Below are positions 1 to 7,551 of a stretch of DNA of 22,546 nucleotides, in pieces. The notes under the pieces were generated by a model, which searched no databases, had not been told where the DNA came from, and was given only the letters and a program-made list of their open reading frames with translations. Source of the DNA: Chloroflexota bacterium (GTDB taxonomy: Bacteria; Chloroflexota; Limnocylindria; Limnocylindrales; CSP1-4); the NCBI GenBank assembly GCA_021789355.1, contig JAJYJR010000025.1, positions 1 through 22,546 on the forward strand. Direction: 5' to 3'. How positions within the stretch are numbered: position 1 is the first letter of the stretch; each line of letters opens with the position of its first letter. The translations under genes were made by a program, and so were the position numbers.

Positions 1-150
1 GGCTTGGGCGCAGGGTTGGGTGCCTATCCCGCTCAGCCACGGAGCGCGTAATGCAAGAGATCTGGCCGCACGGGCCCGGACGGCCCGGTGGCGCCGCGCG
101 GCGCGGGTGTCGAGCGCGAGCCAGGCGCGGGTCAGGCGCGCGGCTCCTCC

Positions 151-303
151 CGGCCAGATGGTGGACCGCGTACCCCGGATCCGGCCGGACGGCGGACCGC
201 CTACCCCGGATCCGGCCAGATGGTGGACCGCGTACCCCGGATCCGGCCGGACGGCGGACCTCGCACCCCGGATCCGGCCAGACGGTGGACCGCGCACCCC
301 GGA
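151..303. repeat. 31-bp tandem repeat, about 4.9 copies
   Basis: Five consecutive units start at 151, 182, 213, 244 and 275. Each begins CGGCC(A/G)GA(T/C)GG and ends ACCCCGGATC, and the last unit is two bases short. Units 1, 3 and 5 carry the CCAGA(T/C)GGTGG version and units 2 and 4 the CCGGACGGCGG version, so there is also a 62-bp higher-order period. Each unit junction forms the palindrome CCGGATCCGG. Because 31 is not a multiple of three, reading frame rotates between copies, which argues against a repeated protein motif. Function is unknown; possibilities are a minisatellite, a protein-binding array or recombination debris. Confidence 0.93.
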
Positions 304-1010
304 CCGCGACTGTGGACTTCACGTGCGATTGCGGAGCCTGAGCCGTGATAGCGCGGGAGCGTGCCGCCAGCGGCTCGCTCGGATCAGGCCCGCCGGGACG
401 CTACAGGACGGCCGGGGTCGGAGAGCAGCACGTTGCCCACGCCGAAGCCCGTGACCGGCACCTGGACCGTCTGGCCCGTCCCTGAGACCCCGGGACGGCG
501 TCGCGACGAGGCTCGAGAAGGTCTTCGCCGCCATGCCGTCCGGCCTCATGGCAGGGCCGTCGCGTGCCAGCTCGCGGAACGTTCGCCGACCCGGAACTCG
601 CCGACGCCGCCCTCTGCTGGACGCTGCGGACCTTCCGCGCCTGCGGCGACAGCGCCGAGCGGGACAAGACGGTCGGCCACAGCGCCGGGGGTGTACTACG
701 TGGCGACGTCGGGTCTGGTCGTCCGACCGAAGCCCGGCACGCGCCCGCAGGTGGACGTGGCGACCACCCGGTGGCGGGGGTAGCAGCAGAGGTCACCCAC
801 TGGCCGAAGGCCCCATTGGCGGCCGAGTTCGCCGTCAGTCTCTGCCTGTCCACGGTACCTGAGCGCGTCTCGTGGTTTCGCGCCGGGGTGGGGAGCCGCC
901 TCTGGTCGCCCGGTGCGTTGTTGGGACGAGGATCGCCGATCCCCGGTCGTGGTGGCGGCCTCACGCAGCGGATCCGGTCACGCGGCGGCGGTGCCCCTCG
1001 GTGCGCCTCA
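304..1010. other. No confident gene; possible decayed coding remnants
   Basis: This 700-base stretch holds several overlapping open frames, but none has a clear start, ribosome site and recognisable domain together. Two short plus-strand pieces look protein-like: one around 580-690 and one around 690-783 (reading ...YYVATSGLVVRP... and ending at a TAG near 781). They lie in different frames, as a frameshifted relic would. A minus-strand piece near 385-490 (reading ...VPVTGFGVGNVLLSDP...) also looks protein-like in a third frame. I do not recognise a family in any of them. Confidence 0.3.
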
Positions 1011-1011
1011 G

Positions 1012-1449
1012 CTACGCGTAGCGCGCGAAGGCGCTCTCGACGCACTCGAGCTCGCCGGCGAGACCGGCGGGCACTGGTGCGGGCAGAGCATCGAGCAGGT
1101 CCGCGATCAGCCGGCGTCGGTAGTCGACCAGGTCCCTCCACAGCTGGAGCCCCGCCGCGGTGGGGCGCACGATGGTGCCCCGGCGATCGGCCTCGTCGCG
1201 CGCCGTCGTCACCAGGCCGCGGCGCTCGAGACGTCGCACCAGCCGGCTGGCCGAGGGAAGCGTCATGCCGACGCGGGTGCCAATCTCGCTGACCCGGACC
1301 CCGTCGGCCCGCGCCACCACCAGCAGGGCGCGCCACTGAGGCAGGGTCAGCTCGGCGGCCGGGGCGAACTCGGCGAGCGCCACCGTCGTCATCCCGACAG
1401 CCCCCACCACCAGGCGCTCCAGAGCCTCGACGAGTCGCGGATCGGCCAT
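1012..1449 (-). CDS. marR: MarR-family transcriptional regulator
   Basis: This 145-residue protein has the size and layout of MarR repressors: an N-terminal dimerisation helix, a winged helix-turn-helix at about residues 48-100, and a C-terminal dimerisation helix. The recognition segment reads MTLPSASRLVRRLERRGLV and is followed by the wing DEADRRGTIVRPTAAG, where the Asp-Arg-Arg turn is typical of the family. The ATG at 1449 was chosen because GGAGG (1454-1458) stands just upstream; a longer open frame to 1590 would run over the operator palindrome. The gene is transcribed away from the ClC gene, and the 16-bp palindrome at 1477-1492 lies 27 bases before its start, so it probably represses itself and may control the ClC gene. 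Its ligand cannot be told from sequence. Confidence 0.9.
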   Translation of the reverse strand: MADPRLVEALERLVVGAVGMTTVALAEFAPAAELTLPQWRALLVVARADGVRVSEIGTRVGMTLPSASRLVRRLERRGLVTTARDEADRRGTIVRPTAAGLQLWRDLVDYRRRLIADLLDALPAPVPAGLAGELECVESAFARYA

Positions 1450-1476
1450 GCCACCTCCGGCCAATGTGGCGCACGT

Positions 1477-1492
1477 GTTGTCGTACGACAAC
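1477..1492. promoter_or_regulatory. Perfect 16-bp palindrome, probable MarR operator
   Basis: GTTGTCGTACGACAAC is its own reverse complement. Its TTGT...ACAA ends resemble known MarR-family sites. It lies between the divergent marR and ClC genes, 27 bases from the marR ATG. A possible minus-strand -10 element, TATCGT (complement of 1491-1496), overlaps its outer edge, so bound repressor would block marR transcription. No good -35 was found. Confidence 0.75.
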
Positions 1493-1685
1493 GATACCCG
1501 GTGACGGGACGGCCGGGTTGCCCGGCCTCGGTCTGGCCAGGCCTCACCCCCGAGGTGGGTGGAAGCACACGTCCGAAGTAGTAGTCGCACAGCAACTATT
1601 GTTTCTTATGCACTCACGATCCGGGCACCACGGCAGCCCGGCGTTGGTTGTCGTGGCAATGGTCCGATGCGGAGGATGGCTACCT

Positions 1686-3905
1686 GTGGAGGCCCCCGAG
1701 GCGCACGCGCCGGTCGCTTCGTCCGAGGAAGACCTCGAGCGGCGCACGCCCACGGCGGGCGAGCGGCAGCTGGGCGACTTCACCATGTCGCCGGACGACC
1801 TGCGGCTCATCCCTCTTGCGCTCGTGATCGGGGTCATCGCGTCCGTCATCGCACTGGTCCTGCTGGACCTGATCGGGCTCATCACCAACCTCCTCTACTA
1901 CGGCCGGCTGGACCTCCACCTCACCTCCCCGGCGCAGAACCAGCTCGGGTTGCTCTCGATCGTGATTCCTGTCGCGGGCGGCCTCGTCGTCGGACTCATG
2001 GCGCGTTTCGGCTCGGAGCGCATACGGGGGCACGGCATTCCCGAAGCCATGGAGACGATCCTCGTGGGTGGCAGCCGGGTGGAGCCTCGCCTCGCGATCC
2101 TCAAGCCCATCTCGAGCGCGATCAGCATCGGGACCGGCGGTCCGTTCGGCGCCGAGGGCCCGATCATCCTGACCGGCGGCGCCTTCGGGTCGCTGGTGGC
2201 ACAGTTCGTCGCCCTGAGCGCGGCCGAGCGCAAGACGCTGCTCGTGGCGGGTGCGGCCGCAGGCATGACCGCGGTGTTCGGCACGCCCATCGCCGCGACC
2301 ATGCTCGCGGTGGAACTCCTGCTCTTCGAGTGGAAACCGCGCTCACTGATCCCCGTGGCGGCTGCATCGGCCCTGGCCGCGGCGATCAGGATCGGCTTTG
2401 CGGGCACCGGCCTGATCAGCCCGGTGCCGCTCTTCCCGGTGCCGGAGCACGCCATCCTGAACGACGCCGGGCTGGTGAGCGCGCTCGCGGTGGGGATCGC
2501 CGGCGGGCTGACCGCCTGGCTCCTCACGGCCTGCGTGTACGGCGCGGAGGACGGCTTCAAATGGGTGTTCGCGCGGATCCGCCTCCATTGGATGTGGTGG
2601 CCGGCGATCGGCGGACTCATTGTGGGCCTGGGCGGCCTGGTCGATCCGCGCGCGCTCGGCGTGGGATATGACTCGATCCGTGCCGAGCTGGCGGGCCAGA
2701 TCGCACCGGTGGGCCTCCTGACGCTGTTCGGCGTCAAGCTCGCGATCTGGGCGCTGGCGCTCGGCTCGGGCACGAGCGGCGGCATCCTCGCGCCGCTGCT
2801 GCTGATGGGCGGCGCCGTCGGCGGGTTGATGTCGCCCGTCCTGCCAGGCGGATCGGAGGCGATCTGGTGCCTCATCGGCATGGCGGCCGCGCTCGCGGGC
2901 GTGACGCGCTCGCCATTCACCGGGGTGATCTTCGCCCTGGAGCTCACCCACGACCAGAATGCGCTGCTGCCGCTGCTGATCGCGTGCACGGCCGCGTACG
3001 CCATCAGCGTGCTCGCCCTCAAGCGCTCGATCCTGACCGAGAAGGTGGCGCGACGCGGGTTCCACGTCATGCGTGAATACGCCGTGGATCCGCTGGAGGC
3101 GCTCTTCGTGCGCGACGTCATGCGCACGAACGTCGTGTCCCTCGAGGCGGCACGCCCGCTCGCGGACCTCGGAGCCGTGCTCATGGATCGGCAGAACGAC
3201 GGACAGAGGCTCTTTCCGGTCGTCGGCCCCGACCGAGCTCTGGTGGGCGTTCTTGGCCGGAGGGAGATCGGGGAGGCGCTCGAGGCGCCTGCGGACCCGG
3301 CGGTGCTCGTCGCCGCCCTGGCGCGCGAACGGATGATCGTCACGTATCCCGACGACACGCTGCGCCAGGCCGCGGACGAGATGGCCGGCAGCCAGGTGGG
3401 GGTCATGCCCGTCGTCGATCGGCAGCATCCGACGACCTTGCTCGGACTGGTCAGCACGTACGACCTGTTCCGCGCCCGGACGCGACTGCTCGAGGAGGAG
3501 CGGCACCGTGCGCACACGCTCCGACTGCGCTTCGTGCCGGGGTTGCGACCGCGTGGCGCGGTTGCGGGACCGGCGCCAGGGCAGCAGGGCCGGTCCGATC
3601 GATCGGCACGAGACTGCCAGCGACCGTGGGCTCCATCCGGCCGAACCGCCCGGAGGACGAAGATGGAACTGCTGCCCTTCGACCGCGACCTGCCCTGCCC
3701 GGCCTGCGGCATCCGCCTGGCGATCGTTGGTGTGTGTCGCGAGCCTCACCGCGATCTCGTGCACTCGAGCGTTTCCGACGCGCCAGTCGAGCATCTCCAT
3801 GTCGCGTGCCCGGGATGCGCATGGTCGGGATACATGCAGACCGCGGCAGCGCACGCCGGCCTCGTCCCGCCACCGCCCGGCGCCCGCGCGTCCCCGGACC
3901 GCTGA
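1686..3905 (+). CDS. ClC-type chloride channel/antiporter with CBS pair and C-terminal zinc-ribbon extension
   Basis: This is a membrane chloride (anion) transport protein. From GTG at 1686 it is 739 residues. A run of membrane helices starts near residue 42 and carries the three ClC anion-site motifs: GHGIPE (about 115), GPFGAEGP (about 150, with the gating Glu) and GTSGGILAP (about 362). The segment LLLFEWKP places a Glu where the internal proton Glu of ClC antiporters lies, so exchange is possible. Two CBS domains follow (about 476-530 and 549-600) and would be cytoplasmic nucleotide-sensing modules. The GTG start has GGAGGA at 1671-1676, nine bases away; the longer frame from 1464 would cross the marR operator. 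The frame then passes through an Arg/Gly-rich stretch (about 610-658) into a zinc ribbon with no stop codon. The normal ClC end is probably near residue 620, so fusion or loss of a stop codon is possible. Confidence 0.88.
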   Translation: MEAPEAHAPVASSEEDLERRTPTAGERQLGDFTMSPDDLRLIPLALVIGVIASVIALVLLDLIGLITNLLYYGRLDLHLTSPAQNQLGLLSIVIPVAGGLVVGLMARFGSERIRGHGIPEAMETILVGGSRVEPRLAILKPISSAISIGTGGPFGAEGPIILTGGAFGSLVAQFVALSAAERKTLLVAGAAAGMTAVFGTPIAATMLAVELLLFEWKPRSLIPVAAASALAAAIRIGFAGTGLISPVPLFPVPEHAILNDAGLVSALAVGIAGGLTAWLLTACVYGAEDGFKWVFARIRLHWMWWPAIGGLIVGLGGLVDPRALGVGYDSIRAELAGQIAPVGLLTLFGVKLAIWALALGSGTSGGILAPLLLMGGAVGGLMSPVLPGGSEAIWCLIGMAAALAGVTRSPFTGVIFALELTHDQNALLPLLIACTAAYAISVLALKRSILTEKVARRGFHVMREYAVDPLEALFVRDVMRTNVVSLEAARPLADLGAVLMDRQNDGQRLFPVVGPDRALVGVLGRREIGEALEAPADPAVLVAALARERMIVTYPDDTLRQAADEMAGSQVGVMPVVDRQHPTTLLGLVSTYDLFRARTRLLEEERHRAHTLRLRFVPGLRPRGAVAGPAPGQQGRSDRSARDCQRPWAPSGRTARRTKMELLPFDRDLPCPACGIRLAIVGVCREPHRDLVHSSVSDAPVEHLHVACPGCAWSGYMQTAAAHAGLVPPPPGARASPDR
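3663..3905 (+). CDS. Small zinc-ribbon protein (possible internal start within the ClC frame)
   Basis: From ATG 3663 the frame encodes 80 residues with two Cys pairs, CPAC (12-15) and CPGC (49-52), spaced as in a four-Cys zinc ribbon. His residues (EHLH) lie just before the second pair. A good ribosome site, GGAGGA, ends a few bases before the ATG, and the linker upstream looks like non-coding sequence read through. This suggests the module is, or was, a separate gene in the same frame as the ClC gene. It is listed separately because both readings are open: independent translation, or a tail on the ClC protein. I do not recognise a named family. Confidence 0.45.
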   Translation: MELLPFDRDLPCPACGIRLAIVGVCREPHRDLVHSSVSDAPVEHLHVACPGCAWSGYMQTAAAHAGLVPPPPGARASPDR

Positions 3906-3937
3906 CTCCCGCGCCCCGGGAAGATGAGAAGCGCTTC

Positions 3938-3970
3938 GGCGGTGATCGACCCGACCGAGGCGGTGATCGA
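3938..3970. repeat. 12-bp direct repeat in a convergent intergenic gap
   Basis: GGCGGTGATCGA occurs at 3938-3949 and again at 3959-3970, 21 bases apart, in the 76-base gap between the ends of the ClC and YwiC-like genes. No clear hairpin plus T-run terminator is visible there. Confidence 0.6.
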
Positions 3971-3981
3971 TCGTTCGCGCG

Positions 3982-4764
3982 TCAGAACCGCACGACGAAC
4001 GCCACCACCAGGATCGCCGCCGAAGCGACGATCTCCACGAGCCCCAGGTGAACAGGCCGCAGACGCCGTACACCACCAGCCAGGCGCGCCTGCAGCACCG
4101 GCAGCGCGGCCGCGCGAAGCAGGAGTCCGAGTGCCAGCACCGCGTAGGCCCAGGGCAGCAGCCACGCCTCGAGCGCCACCGCCCCGGCGTGGTAGCCGAT
4201 CGACACCACCACGAAGCCGCGGTTGCCCCGCTCGCGGATCATCGAGCGGACCACGAGGATCGAGCTCACGAGGTACAGGCCGGCCACCAGGGTGGCCCGC
4301 GCGACCGTAGGCCAGGCCACGGAGCCGGTCACCACGGCCGCGGCCGGGACGAGCACGATGGCCTCCGCCGCCTGGGCGAGGCTCGCGACCAGGCTCCGTG
4401 GATGTCCCGCGACCGTCACGCCGAGCGCCAGCGCGCCCGCCACGGCCACGACCGCGGCCGCCGCCGCAAGGGCCGGGAAGGCGAGCAGCAGCACGCCCCC
4501 GGACGCGAGGAAGAGCGCGCTGAACACCACTGCCGGCGCGAGGTACGCCGAGCGGCGGGCCCGGGTCCAGTCGAGGGCGGCGCTCGAGGCCAGGTAGCCG
4601 CTGACGGCGGTCACCGCGAGCACCGCCTGCCAGGGGCTCGGGCGGCTGGCAGCGATCCCCAGCACGAACGGGACGGCCAGCATCGCCCAGGCACCGTGCT
4701 GCCGGGGCAGCCAGCGTGCTCGCTCATGGTGACCGGCGCGGGCGGGCAGCACCGCAGTGCTCAC
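3982..4764 (-). CDS. YwiC-like integral membrane protein
   Basis: This 260-residue protein is almost entirely hydrophobic, with about eight membrane helices. Near its N-terminus (about residue 18) it carries WLPRQHGAWAML, the hallmark of the YwiC-like family (the B. subtilis YwiC group), whose biochemical role is not established. Its ATG at 4764 overlaps the stop of the NnrS-like gene in an ATGA (4761-4764), so translation is probably coupled. In B. subtilis ywiC lies beside nitrate-respiration genes; together with the NnrS-like neighbour this hints at nitrogen-oxide or anaerobic respiration, but that is inference. A conserved Gln-His-Gly in a membrane context could be a ligand site. Confidence 0.85.
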   Translation of the reverse strand: MSTAVLPARAGHHERARWLPRQHGAWAMLAVPFVLGIAASRPSPWQAVLAVTAVSGYLASSAALDWTRARRSAYLAPAVVFSALFLASGGVLLLAFPALAAAAAVVAVAGALALGVTVAGHPRSLVASLAQAAEAIVLVPAAAVVTGSVAWPTVARATLVAGLYLVSSILVVRSMIRERGNRGFVVVSIGYHAGAVALEAWLLPWAYAVLALGLLLRAAALPVLQARLAGGVRRLRPVHLGLVEIVASAAILVVAFVVRF

Positions 4765-5960
4765 GCCCGGACGCCCCAGGTCGCGCGCGCCGCGGCGGGC
4801 TCCGGGCTCCCGTCCGATGCGCCTCCGGGTTCCCGGGCCACGGCCGCCGGCGACGAACGCGGGCGACCAGCCAGCGATCGGCGCGCCGTGACCGCCGCCA
4901 GGGCCGAGGATCCCACGAAGGCCAGCAGGGCCAGCTCGTTGAGCAGCCCGCCCAGCTGCCAGCCGGCCCGGCTGCCCAGCAGGTCGCCGGCCCCCAGGCG
5001 AAGCCCGAGCCCCACCTGGAGCAGCGCCAGGTGCCAGTAGAACCGGGCTCGGTAGGGCAGTGCCAGGCGCAGCACGGCCGGGACGATCACCATGGCGTGT
5101 CCGAACACCATCGAGATGACGAAGCCGAGGAAGATCGCGTGGATGCGGGCGTCATAGGCTGGTCCACCTGCCGCGCCGCCCAGCGCCCAGATCAGCCCGC
5201 CCACGCCGAGCCACGCGAATCCGCTCAACAGGCAGATCGCGATGAACCGGGTGACACCCCGCGCGCGCACCGTCCGTCGGGCGATGTCGTTGGCGCCCAG
5301 CCAGAGGGCCGTTCCGGCGAACCCGAGTCCCACGAGCCGGGTGCCCAGGTCGAGTGACGCCACGGACACGATCGTCCCGAGCGCGATCGTCGTCGCCAGG
5401 ACGATGAACGCCCGCCGGGCGCGAGGAGTCCTCCGGGCAAGTCGCGAGAGCTCCAGGCGCTCGCCGACGACCGTGAGCACCAGGAAGGCGGCGAGCCAGG
5501 GCACCAGGGCGGGCACGCCGAGGCCGCCGAGCCACAGGATGGCGGCCCCGACCCAGGCGGCCGCGCCGATGGCCTGCGTGCCCACGTGCAGGAGCGGCTC
5601 AACACGGAAGAGCACCAGGTAGACCACGAGCAGCAGCACGGCGGCCACGCCCAGGAGAGCCTGGCCGACACCCTCCGGCATGCCCGTCACGATCGCCACC
5701 ACACCGAGGCCGGCGCTCATGGGCGCGCCGTACCCCCAGGGACGACCGAGCGCCACGGCCCGCTCGAGGGCGATCAGCGTGCCCAGGAAGCCCAGGGCCA
5801 TGAGCGGTCCGTGGTTCACCGCCAGCTGGACCGGCGGCGCGGCCTGGGGGAATCCCAGTAGCAGGAGCGCGCCCCACAGCCCGCCCACGAGCGCGACGAA
5901 GCCGAGGGCCAGCGAGGCGACCCGTTCCAGGGACGCCCCGGGCTGTCGCGACCCGCTCAT
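4761..5960 (-). CDS. NnrS-like polytopic membrane protein
   Basis: About 399 residues with roughly twelve predicted membrane helices and a hydrophilic Pro/Ala/Arg-rich tail. Two conserved-looking segments stand out: NHGPLMALGFLGTLIALER near residue 50, and DARIHAIFLGFVISMVFGHA in the C-terminal third. Both have His residues at helix starts, as in the NnrS/haem-copper-like group linked to nitric-oxide stress and denitrification. The ATG at 5960 is favoured because GGTGGAGGGG stands directly before it and because it overlaps the upstream stop in ATGA (5957-5960). A longer frame to 6062 would overlap the upstream gene heavily. Family assignment is by motif resemblance only; substrate and cofactor are unknown. 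Confidence 0.7.
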   Translation of the reverse strand: MSGSRQPGASLERVASLALGFVALVGGLWGALLLLGFPQAAPPVQLAVNHGPLMALGFLGTLIALERAVALGRPWGYGAPMSAGLGVVAIVTGMPEGVGQALLGVAAVLLLVVYLVLFRVEPLLHVGTQAIGAAAWVGAAILWLGGLGVPALVPWLAAFLVLTVVGERLELSRLARRTPRARRAFIVLATTIALGTIVSVASLDLGTRLVGLGFAGTALWLGANDIARRTVRARGVTRFIAICLLSGFAWLGVGGLIWALGGAAGGPAYDARIHAIFLGFVISMVFGHAMVIVPAVLRLALPYRARFYWHLALLQVGLGLRLGAGDLLGSRAGWQLGGLLNELALLAFVGSSALAAVTARRSLAGRPRSSPAAVAREPGGASDGSPEPAAARATWGVRA

Positions 5961-6337
5961 CCCCTCCACCCGAGCATGAGCTGGGCCTGGATGCTCATCC
6001 GCTCCGGCGACCAGGGCGGCTCGTGGGTGAGCTCCACCTGCACGCCACGGATGCCCGCGCAACCCTGGAGCGCATCGCGGACGCCGTCGACCAGGTAGTC
6101 CCCGATGGGACAGGCCACCGTGGTCGTGGTCAGGCGGACCCAGACGATTCCCTCCTCGATCCGCACGCCGTACACGAGCCCCAGATCGACGATGCCGACG
6201 CCGAGTTCGGGGTCGATCACCCCGCGCAGGCGCTCGAGGACGTCCCGCTCCGCGACCACCGACGCCGATTCGGGCTGAGCGTGACGCGGCCCGAATGGCT
6301 GCGGCGCGCCCCCATCCTCACGCGCCATGCCGTTCAC
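5957..6337 (-). CDS. SufT/MIP18-type (DUF59) metal-sulfur cluster assembly protein
   Basis: This 126-residue protein contains the DUF59 signature: IDPELGVGIVDLGLVYGV at residues 41-58 and TTTTVACPIGDYL at 70-82, with Cys76 as the conserved cysteine. It ends in HEPPWSPERMS, typical of the family. Such proteins help deliver or mature iron-sulfur clusters. The start is GTG 6337, supported by GGAGG seven bases upstream; an ATG at 6328 lacks a ribosome site. It is the first intact gene of an overlap-coupled set with the NnrS-like and YwiC-like genes, so it may serve a metalloprotein tied to them. The first 25 residues are a variable, non-conserved extension. Confidence 0.9.
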   Translation of the reverse strand: MNGMAREDGGAPQPFGPRHAQPESASVVAERDVLERLRGVIDPELGVGIVDLGLVYGVRIEEGIVWVRLTTTTVACPIGDYLVDGVRDALQGCAGIRGVQVELTHEPPWSPERMSIQAQLMLGWRG

Positions 6338-6434
6338 GTGGGCAGCCTCCGGGCCCGGTCTCCGAGGCGCGGATCTCGCGCACGAGCGCCGGGTCGGCCC
6401 CCCGCCGGCTGAGCGCGTGCCGCGGCTCGGTCAT
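6318..6434 (-). CDS. Small ORF before the DUF59 gene, unknown
   Basis: A possible 38-residue reading frame (MTEPRHALSRRGADPALV...) starts at ATG 6434. That ATG overlaps the stop of the preceding ArsR-like remnant frame (TGA 6433-6431), and the ORF ends 20 bases inside the DUF59 gene. Overlaps of this kind recur throughout this operon, which is the main argument for it. It has no clear ribosome site and no recognised family, and it may be the stub of a deleted gene. Confidence 0.25.
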   Translation of the reverse strand: MTEPRHALSRRGADPALVREIRASETGPGGCPRERHGA

Positions 6435-6656
6435 GACCCGGGGAGGCGAGGGGAGGGGGCCGGGGCGGCCGGTCCGAGGGCACTCAGCATCACGGCGACA
6501 GAGTGGCGCGGGGTCCACCCGACCCGCTGTGACTTCGGTGCGGGAGGCGGAGGCCAACCCGCCCGCCGTCGCCCCGGCTCCCCTGGTGGCCGCCAGGGCC
6601 CCCAGCACGCGCCGCCGAGTGGGATCGGCCAGCGCCGCGGATCGGTCAACGGTCAC
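6431..6656 (-). pseudogene. Decayed ArsR-like regulator
   Basis: From GTG 6656 the frame opens with MTVDRSAALADPTRRRVLGA, which closely matches the start of ArsR-type winged-helix regulators. The expected helix-turn-helix does not follow: the frame continues as low-complexity sequence. In a neighbouring frame a plausible C-terminus (RHSVAVMLSALGPAAP) ends at TGA 6433-6431. The simplest reading is an ArsR-like gene that lost its middle and shifted frame. It would once have headed the DUF59/NnrS/YwiC-like operon. Read without a frameshift, the same start runs on to 6318 as a 112-residue ORF. Confidence 0.4.
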
Positions 6657-6814
6657 TGGCGCATCCTACCGGTTCTCCCGGACTGCGGTTGTTGCGGCGG
6701 CATCGCTGCAGCCGGCGCGGGAACTGCCGCAGCAGCGCTGATCTCCACCCTTGCCCGGCCGCGGATTCGCGCAGGCGGCCCGTCAATGGTGCTCGACTGA
6801 TCGATCGCGCGTCC
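6657..6814. other. Intergenic gap, nothing recognised
   Basis: There are 158 bases between the helix-turn-helix gene and the ArsR-like remnant, both on the minus strand. I see no RNA gene or strong hairpin. A weak ribosome-site-like GGTAGGA lies just before GTG 6656 on the minus strand. Confidence 0.5.
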
Positions 6815-7462
6815 TCATGCCAGCTCGATAACGTTGCGCAAGGCGTCGTCATCCAGCTGGCCGATGACATCGGCCGGCACGGTGGACAGACGCCGCGCCA
6901 GGGACGCCAGGAGCGTGTCGAAAGCCATCTGCGCCGCCTCGGTCGCGGCTTCGTCGGCGACCGCGGCCAGCCAGGTCGCGCACCCGCCGGGGTGGCCGGG
7001 CGCCCCGAGCGAGCCGAGCAGGTCGATGGCGACCTGCCGTTCGTGATCGCGCATCCGTCCGAGGGCCCGGGCTCGTGCCGCGCGTGTCCGCAGCTGTGCC
7101 GCGGCCGCGGCGCGCCCCAGCGGGTGCCCGAACTCGAGGCACGGACACGCCGGCTCGCCAGTCCTGTCGATCGTCCCTCGCGTCCCGTGCGCCGGATGGC
7201 GTCTCGCCCATCGTTCGATCGCCTGCCCGCTCACGTACCACTTCTGGCCGATCTTGCGTCCGTAGCACTCACCGTCTGCGAGATGCCTCCGCAGTGTCGC
7301 CGGAGCGGCGCCCACGTGCCGGCTGGCGGCGGCGAGCGGCATCAGGCCGGTCAACTGCAGGAACGCGTCGTCCTCCTCGGCCTGGACCGTGGCCGGCGGT
7401 CGATGGGCCACGGCCCGACCGGGCGACCTCGCCACCATCTCGTCGGGAGCTGCGTGTCCCAC
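6815..7462 (-). CDS. Helix-turn-helix (excisionase/MerR-like fold) protein with CxC motif
   Basis: About 215 residues from GTG 7462. That start was chosen because GGAGG (7471-7475) lies eight bases upstream; ATGs at 7516 and 7534 lack ribosome sites. Residues 40-85 (LMPLAAASRHVGAAPATLRR...GRKIGQKWYVSGQAIERW) have the layout of an excisionase-type winged helix: a helix-turn-helix, then a wing with Gly-Lys-Trp-Tyr, then the anchoring helix. After it come PACPCLE (Cys106, Cys108) and Cys161, followed by an Ala-rich helical C-terminal domain of no family known to me. The Cys residues could bind metal or sense redox. The same frame stays open upstream to 7945 through the DUF488 remnant, so a longer call there would be an artefact. 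Confidence 0.6.
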   Translation of the reverse strand: MGHAAPDEMVARSPGRAVAHRPPATVQAEEDDAFLQLTGLMPLAAASRHVGAAPATLRRHLADGECYGRKIGQKWYVSGQAIERWARRHPAHGTRGTIDRTGEPACPCLEFGHPLGRAAAAAQLRTRAARARALGRMRDHERQVAIDLLGSLGAPGHPGGCATWLAAVADEAATEAAQMAFDTLLASLARRLSTVPADVIGQLDDDALRNVIELA

Positions 7463-7535
7463 GTCTGTCACCTCCTCGCGCTCGGCACCGACAGCGGCCG
7501 GCTCGCGCAACGTCATCACCACGTCGCGGAGCATG

Positions 7536-7551
7536 GTGCAGCCAGCTGCAC
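7536..7551. promoter_or_regulatory. Inverted repeat GTGCAG-N4-CTGCAC between divergent genes
   Basis: The arms GTGCAG (7536-7541) and CTGCAC (7546-7551) are perfect complements around CCAG. The site lies between the minus-strand helix-turn-helix gene and the plus-strand hemerythrin-like remnant at 7562. It could be an operator for the adjacent DNA-binding protein, but no promoter elements were clear. Confidence 0.35.

Noticed and set aside
1..51. C-terminal tail of an upstream plus-strand gene (GLGAGLGAYPAQPRSA, stop at 49-51)
   Set aside because: Sixteen residues of simple composition with no context; cannot be told from chance.
151..303. CRISPR array
   Set aside because: Units are directly adjacent with no unique spacers.
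401..1474. Open minus-strand frame of over 350 codons across marR
   Set aside because: It is the antisense-free shadow frame of marR in GC-rich DNA; Arg/Ala-rich composition and no domain.
1590..1615. Promoter of the ClC gene in the AT-richer patch
   Set aside because: TATTGT could be a -10, but no acceptable -35 lies 16-18 bases upstream.
1464..1685. Longer N-terminus for the ClC gene from ATG 1464 or ATG 1608
   Set aside because: It would start inside the marR operator region and add a non-hydrophobic, non-conserved 74 residues; GTG 1686 has a well-spaced GGAGGA.
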